Origin: Comamonadaceae bacterium PBBC1
Lineage (GTDB): Bacteria; Pseudomonadota; Gammaproteobacteria; Burkholderiales; Burkholderiaceae_C
DNA: 64,000 bases
Reading direction: 5' to 3'
Assembly: GCA_002256145.1 (NCBI GenBank)
Contig: NKIP01000007.1
Location: 140,706-204,705, forward strand
In this document: one piece after another, positions 61,301 through 64,000 of the stretch
Numbering within the stretch: position 1 is the stretch's first letter
How the letters are laid out: each line of letters opens with the position of its first letter
Position numbers and translations under genes: made by a program
Notes under the pieces: generated by a model
What the model saw: only the letters and a program-made list of their open reading frames with translations
Databases searched by the model: none
What the model was told of the DNA's origin: nothing

Positions 61301-63885
61301 CCGTATGTCAGTGCGTCGTTCTCGGCGTCGCTGGCCAAGAGAGTTCCGCTGGTCACAGAGAAGCTGTCGTTGCCTGCCGTGTCTATGTACGCTACGGCCT
61401 GCGGTGCTGTGAGCAAGGGCTTGGTGTTGAACCGTGTCACGGCGTCGGTTGCTGCACTGCTCAAGCTCTCTGCCGTGCCAAAGCCGTCGATGTAACTGGC
61501 TACCACCGTGATCGCCTTGCCCACATCGGACTGTTGGAGGGTGTAAGTGCTGGCAGTGGCACCGTTAATGTTCACCCCAGAGGACTGCCACTGGTAACTG
61601 ATCACTCCAAGACCATCTGCATCGGCCAGAGTATTGCCTGCAACCAGCGAGCCGCCCTGAATAACCGTGCCGGTTAGAGTGACCGATCCGGAGGGGCTTG
61701 AGTTCAAATACCTCAGCGTCAATGCGACCCCACCGCTGTAAGACGCGTAGTACTGGCTAACCCGCACAGAGTCAGGCCCGATCGTGGAGACCAGATCGTT
61801 GCCATCGCGCGAAATCACAGCGTCGGTGACCTTGATGTAGTCGAACTTCAATTGCGCAGATTCACCAGAGGTCAGATACACGACATCGTTGCCGAAACCG
61901 CTCGAGAACTGGTAAACGTTCGTGCCATTGCCACCGACCAGGGTGTCATTGCCAGAACCACCAGTGAGTGTGTCGTTCAAGCCTGAGCCGGTCAGGGTGG
62001 TGCCGGTGATGCTGGTGTTCGTGATGTTGAAGACCCCGATGCCCAAAGTGATGGCAGAGAGATCGACAGCGTAGCCAGCGGTGCTGAAGTTGGCAGTGCC
62101 TTCAACCTGCACATCGGCAGCCACGGCCGTCCACGCTTGGGATAGCGTCACGGATGCGGTCGCACCTACGCTGACCTGCAGGACGTCCGCGCCGTTGTTG
62201 AAGTCGGTGATCGCATCGTTGCCTGCATCCACAACAAAGGTGTCGGCACCAGCACCTCCGACCAGGGTGTCATCTCCAGCCAGACCGTAGAGAAATTCTG
62301 CTTCGCTGCCCCCGACAAGGAGATCATTCGATGTGCTACCAGCAATTACATGGTAAATATAGTTATCGGCGGCACCGACTGAATTGACTGCGAGGCCATT
62401 CAAGCCAACAGTAAATCGGCCACCGCTTGTAGGTGCACTGAAGGCCAGTTCAACACTACCGGATTCCAATCCATTGAAAGCATTTAAATCAAGTTTTGTT
62501 ATCCCTTGGTCACCAAAAATAGAAGTTGAAATTGTGCTGACAAAGCTACCAGATCCAACCAAACTTGCATTTTCATACGTTACGGTGGACGAGTCGTAAG
62601 TAACAGCAACTGTGATTTCATTGACTGTTAGGTCCCAACTCGATGGAGAAATCACAAGCCGAAACGCAGAACCGTCATTACTCAGGATAGGAGTGATCTG
62701 GTAGTTCTGACCCGACTGCAAACCGCTGACAAGTGTGATCGATGTATTGATACCGATCGCATTGAGTTGCGCTGCCGAATAGGAGGTCACATTACCTTGA
62801 ACGTCACTCAATTGGACGCTCGTAATGTTGTACACACCATACGGGTTCGAAGGCAGTACGCCGATTGTTTCCGTTACTGCATTGTCAACCCACGAATCAT
62901 AAATTCCATACAACCCGAGAAAGTTGTTGGATGACCCTGCATCTGAACTTAGCGTAAACGTTTTGCTAATTGGCTTGTCAAAGTAAACGATAACCTGCTT
63001 GACGCCAGAAATGTCGTCTTGCGCCGTAGCAGCAATCGTCAGACCAGCTTTACCCAACGACAGATCTACAAAAGTAGGAATTTCGAGGGACGTTAAGGTG
63101 GGAGCCGTCACGTCCGGGTTGCCGCCAACAACTGTTACTGCTGTATTGAAACCCATCAAATTAAGCTGTTCAGTTGTATAGCTTGAAATATTTCCCTGAA
63201 TATCAGTGATTTGAACGCTGCTGACGTTGTATACGCCGCTAGCGTTCGAAGTCAGTACGCCGAATGTTTCCGTCGCGGCACTGTCAACCCAAGAATCATA
63301 AATTCCATACAAACCGAGAAAGTTGTTCGATGACCCTACATTTGAACTCAGCGTAAACGTGTGGCTGATTGGCTTGTCGAAATAAACGATAACCTGCTTG
63401 ACTCCAGAAATGTCGTCTTGCGCCGTAGCAACAATCGTCAGACCAGCCTTACCCAACGACAGATCTACAAAAGTTGGAATTTCGAGGGACGTTAAGGTGG
63501 GAGCCGTCACGTCTGGGTTGCCGCCAACAACTGTTACTGCTGTATTGAAACCCATCAAATTAAGCTGGTCAGTTGTATAGGTTGAAATATTTCCCTGAAT
63601 ATCAGTGATTTGAACGCTGCTGACGTTGTATACGCCGTTAGCGTTCGAAGGCAGTACGCCGAATGTTTCAGTTACGGCACTGTCAACCCACGAATCATAA
63701 ATTCCATACAACCCGAGAAAGTTGTTCGATGACCCTACATTTGAACTCAGCGTAAACGTGTGGCTGATTGGCTTGTCGAAATAAACGATAACCTGCTTGA
63801 CTCCAGAAATTTCGTCTTGCGCCGTAGCAGCAATCGTCAGACCAGCTTTACCCAACGACAGATCAACAAGGCTGGGCGGATTCAA
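55309..63885 (-). CDS. giant RTX/cadherin-like/FG-GAP repeat surface protein, 5' end lost at an IS junction
   Basis: 2858-codon ORF; GDVNGDGLADLIVGA FG-GAP repeats (7 + 6), GGAGADTFVVDAGND RTX motifs, three 133-aa N-terminal repeats; stop overlaps OGT start. Confidence 0.9.
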   Translation of the reverse strand: MNPPSLVDLSLGKAGLTIAATAQDEISGVKQVIVYFDKPISHTFTLSSNVGSSNNFLGLYGIYDSWVDSAVTETFGVLPSNANGVYNVSSVQITDIQGNISTYTTDQLNLMGFNTAVTVVGGNPDVTAPTLTSLEIPTFVDLSLGKAGLTIVATAQDDISGVKQVIVYFDKPISHTFTLSSNVGSSNNFLGLYGIYDSWVDSAATETFGVLTSNASGVYNVSSVQITDIQGNISSYTTEQLNLMGFNTAVTVVGGNPDVTAPTLTSLEIPTFVDLSLGKAGLTIAATAQDDISGVKQVIVYFDKPISKTFTLSSDAGSSNNFLGLYGIYDSWVDNAVTETIGVLPSNPYGVYNITSVQLSDVQGNVTSYSAAQLNAIGINTSITLVSGLQSGQNYQITPILSNDGSAFRLVISPSSWDLTVNEITVAVTYDSSTVTYENASLVGSGSFVSTISTSIFGDQGITKLDLNAFNGLESGSVELAFSAPTSGGRFTVGLNGLAVNSVGAADNYIYHVIAGSTSNDLLVGGSEAEFLYGLAGDDTLVGGAGADTFVVDAGNDAITDFNNGADVLQVSVGATASVTLSQAWTAVAADVQVEGTANFSTAGYAVDLSAITLGIGVFNITNTSITGTTLTGSGLNDTLTGGSGNDTLVGGNGTNVYQFSSGFGNDVVYLTSGESAQLKFDYIKVTDAVISRDGNDLVSTIGPDSVRVSQYYASYSGGVALTLRYLNSSPSGSVTLTGTVIQGGSLVAGNTLADADGLGVISYQWQSSGVNINGATASTYTLQQSDVGKAITVVASYIDGFGTAESLSSAATDAVTRFNTKPLLTAPQAVAYIDTAGNDSFSVTSGTLLASDAENDALTYGIEGGVDAGSAVSLVGLYGTLMVDKDTGDWTYAPDDAAMQALDSNASESFTVTVSDGLAVTSQMLAVNINATVDIPTLTSKYFVLPGAGANHVDYQLKASPLSLQGQYISQAGTTGVDSIHVRAGSAIDFTASGASADKVYLDGAYGDYGVSLTGTVMTLYRGSGASYELVRVGRGVSLVGSDILVFADGSVSTWDLFNLLKSGTPLPVLGSETSLQPLGAAAPGSTLSATIKAFALDSNGENFASVGQGMQLITVGSVGVDTVYVGDGSTVDATLLGASSDLIYLRGNWGDYSKSVAGSVLTFSRLVNGHTESVKVIGGNGALNDKLIFADGAVLSNNAKLALNINLNAAIETVTGYDPNTTTPGLRPMLQASALDNVSNLDVSSAIVLSYSESVTAQAGKYIRIVDDGGAGFRGESSNHTQLIAVTDSTQVSIVGGKVRLNPTFDLDLSSHYHIEIDAGAFVGQTSGQATGAYNGSSGLNFSTVTPGTGAVASAVASQAMDASGAMVAGHNWLDIEGMGSPSAGSGTPIDLSGGNYALVAKDYDASGGNSALDYDGIQLGDFYVAANNFALGDLIYIDDQFNNLSAQNDLSLTAVLDQGTPPTRIQFAGTGLGGFIDVTLLGSTATFDSVTAFNLAVGGTAVYNPRITTPDTTAGLPLINLSSVATGVGGFVINGQCAGDWSGYSISFAGDVNGDGLADLIVGAYFSVPSAGLSAGRSYVVFGKTDTAEVNLSAIAAGLGGFVINGQCAADWSGLSVSLAGDVNGDGLADLIVGASGGAPIAGAGAGRSYVVFGKTDTAEVNLSAIAAGLGGFVINGQCANDNSGSSVSSVGDVNGDGLFDLIVGAYSSGPSAGSSAGRSYVVFGKTEAGEVNLSAIAAGSGGFVINGQCADDLSGKSVSSAGDVNGDGLADLIVGASGSDLNPSAGIYAGRSYVVFGKTGTAEVNLSFIAAGSGGFVINGHCANDISGNSVSSAGDVNGDGMADLIVGASESDPSAGPDAGRSYVVFGKTDAGAVNLSAIAAGSGGFVINGQCVGDFSGACVSSAGDVNGDGLADLIVGAYNGNPSAVEGAGRSYVVFGKTDTVEVNLAAIAAGTGGFVINGQCAFDASGYSVSSAGDVNGDGLADLFVGAVISDPSAGANAGRSYVIFGSTNGAFNQTSVDWLGTSGNDTQSDGGVAKTLVAGMGNDTLTATAASVLYGGAGNDIFNIDSNMIAALQSPMGSGGNITRLSRIDGGTGLDTITLSGGGLTFDLTQVASQAASDPETGSRIASIETIDITGSGNNTLKLNLYDVLDLGSANTFAVTGRQQLIVKGNAGDQVELADRSAWTLGTTVSLNGTSYAAWNHNTSMATLYLGMGVSLVETQVPYAAIELSAIAAGSGGFTISGHYSGQNSGSSVSSAGDVNGDGLADLIVGDRSGFITGRSFVVFGKTEEGAVNLLAIALGSGGFVINGQVADDRSGWSVSSAGDVNGDGLADLIVGEPSYGRSYVVFGKTDATSVNLLAIAEGLGGYVINGQSAFDASGYSVSSAGDVNGDGLADLIVGAHNSSPSVGSYAGRSYVVFGKTEVAAVNLSAISASSGGFVINGQCTNDISGFSVSSAGDVNGDGLADLIVGAPGGDLSAGQDAGRSYVVFGKTEMAEVNLSAVAAGSGGFVVNGQCENDVSGWSVSSAGDVNGDGFADLIVGARSSDPIAGAPDAGRSYVVLGKMDTAAVNLSVIAAGLGGYVINGQGAHDLSGWSVSSAGDVNGDGLADLMVGAFYSDPSAGADAGRSYVIFGSTSGAFNKTLVDWLGTSGNDAQSDGGVAKTLVAGMGNDTLTATAASVLYGGAGNDIFNIDSNMIAALQSPMGSGGNSTRLSRIDGGTGLDTIELTGSELTFDLTQVASQGASDPETGSRIASIETINITGSGNNTLKLNLFDVLDLGSANTFEVTGRQQLMVKGNAGDQVDLADGTATSGWTQGNAVSLESVTYQLWNHNTALATLYVQNNGVLVV
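55920..57180 (-). repeat. FG-GAP block 2 (about 6 repeats)
   Basis: Six copies of NG(Q/H)...SG.SVSSAGDVNGDGLADLIVG...GRSYVVFGKT; approximate boundaries. Confidence 0.85.
57820..59330 (-). repeat. FG-GAP block 1 (7 repeats)
   Basis: Seven copies of INGQC..D.SG.SVSSAGDVNGDGLADLIVGA...AGRSYVVFGKT; approximate boundaries. Confidence 0.88.
62700..63885 (-). repeat. 399-bp tandem repeats (133 aa), about 3 copies
   Basis: cagatc(t/a)aca at 63061, 63460 and 63859: exact 399-bp spacing; near-identical translations. Confidence 0.95.
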
Positions 63886-64000
63886 AAGTGAAGTGCAACA
63901 CCCTTTTTTCAGTGGATGAGAGTGGAGTGTTGCGGACTGTTCAGGAGCAGTTCCCTGTAAACAGACAGCGGTGATCGTACCCCCAAACCTTTGCGCGGGC
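63880..64000 (-). mobile_element. end of an IS30-like insertion sequence
   Basis: Minus strand reads PRKGLGVRSPLSVYRELLLNSPQHSTLIH* (stop at 63909-63911), like an IS30-type integrase C-terminus, followed by a candidate terminal sequence GGTGTTGCACTTCACTTTTGAATC. Confidence 0.7.

Noticed and set aside
63886-64000. Extension of the giant protein N-terminus to the window edge
   Set aside because: The frame is open but overlaps the end of an IS30-like transposase gene and its terminal sequence, so it is probably not native coding sequence.

Overview
A 64 kb betaproteobacterial chromosome segment; gene content and order look Comamonadaceae/Burkholderiales-like. Left part is mostly conserved housekeeping: a sugar ABC transporter with a PfkB kinase, dedA, mutL, an MFS transporter, miaA, arfB, a NUDIX hydrolase, the complete nuoA-N complex I operon, tRNA-Leu(GAG), secG, tpiA, a quinone oxidoreductase, pnp and rpsO. 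Positions 29.3-34.5 kb form a decayed accessory island: an ATGA-coupled three-ORF remnant whose middle ORF has an in-frame stop, and an Rhs gene broken into pieces around an XRE/antitoxin/PIN cassette. Next come an aminotransferase, recD-recB-recC, a VapBC-like TA pair, HupE/UreJ, a TPR protein, a tiny secreted peptide, a B12-binding AerR/PpaA-like regulator, DUF393 and TIGR03643-like proteins. The right end is a surface/glycan locus: a Stealth-type phosphotransferase, a SPINDLY-like (GT41) glycosyltransferase, and a giant repeat protein (>2858 aa; RTX motifs, two FG-GAP propeller blocks, 133-aa tandem repeats). The stop codon of the giant gene overlaps the start codon of the glycosyltransferase (TGATG). 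The 5' end of the giant gene abuts the 3' end of an IS30-like transposase gene at the window edge. The coupled giant protein/OGT locus, with a second adhesin fragment downstream, is my best candidate for an undescribed system. All family names come from reading the translated sequences; no searches were run.
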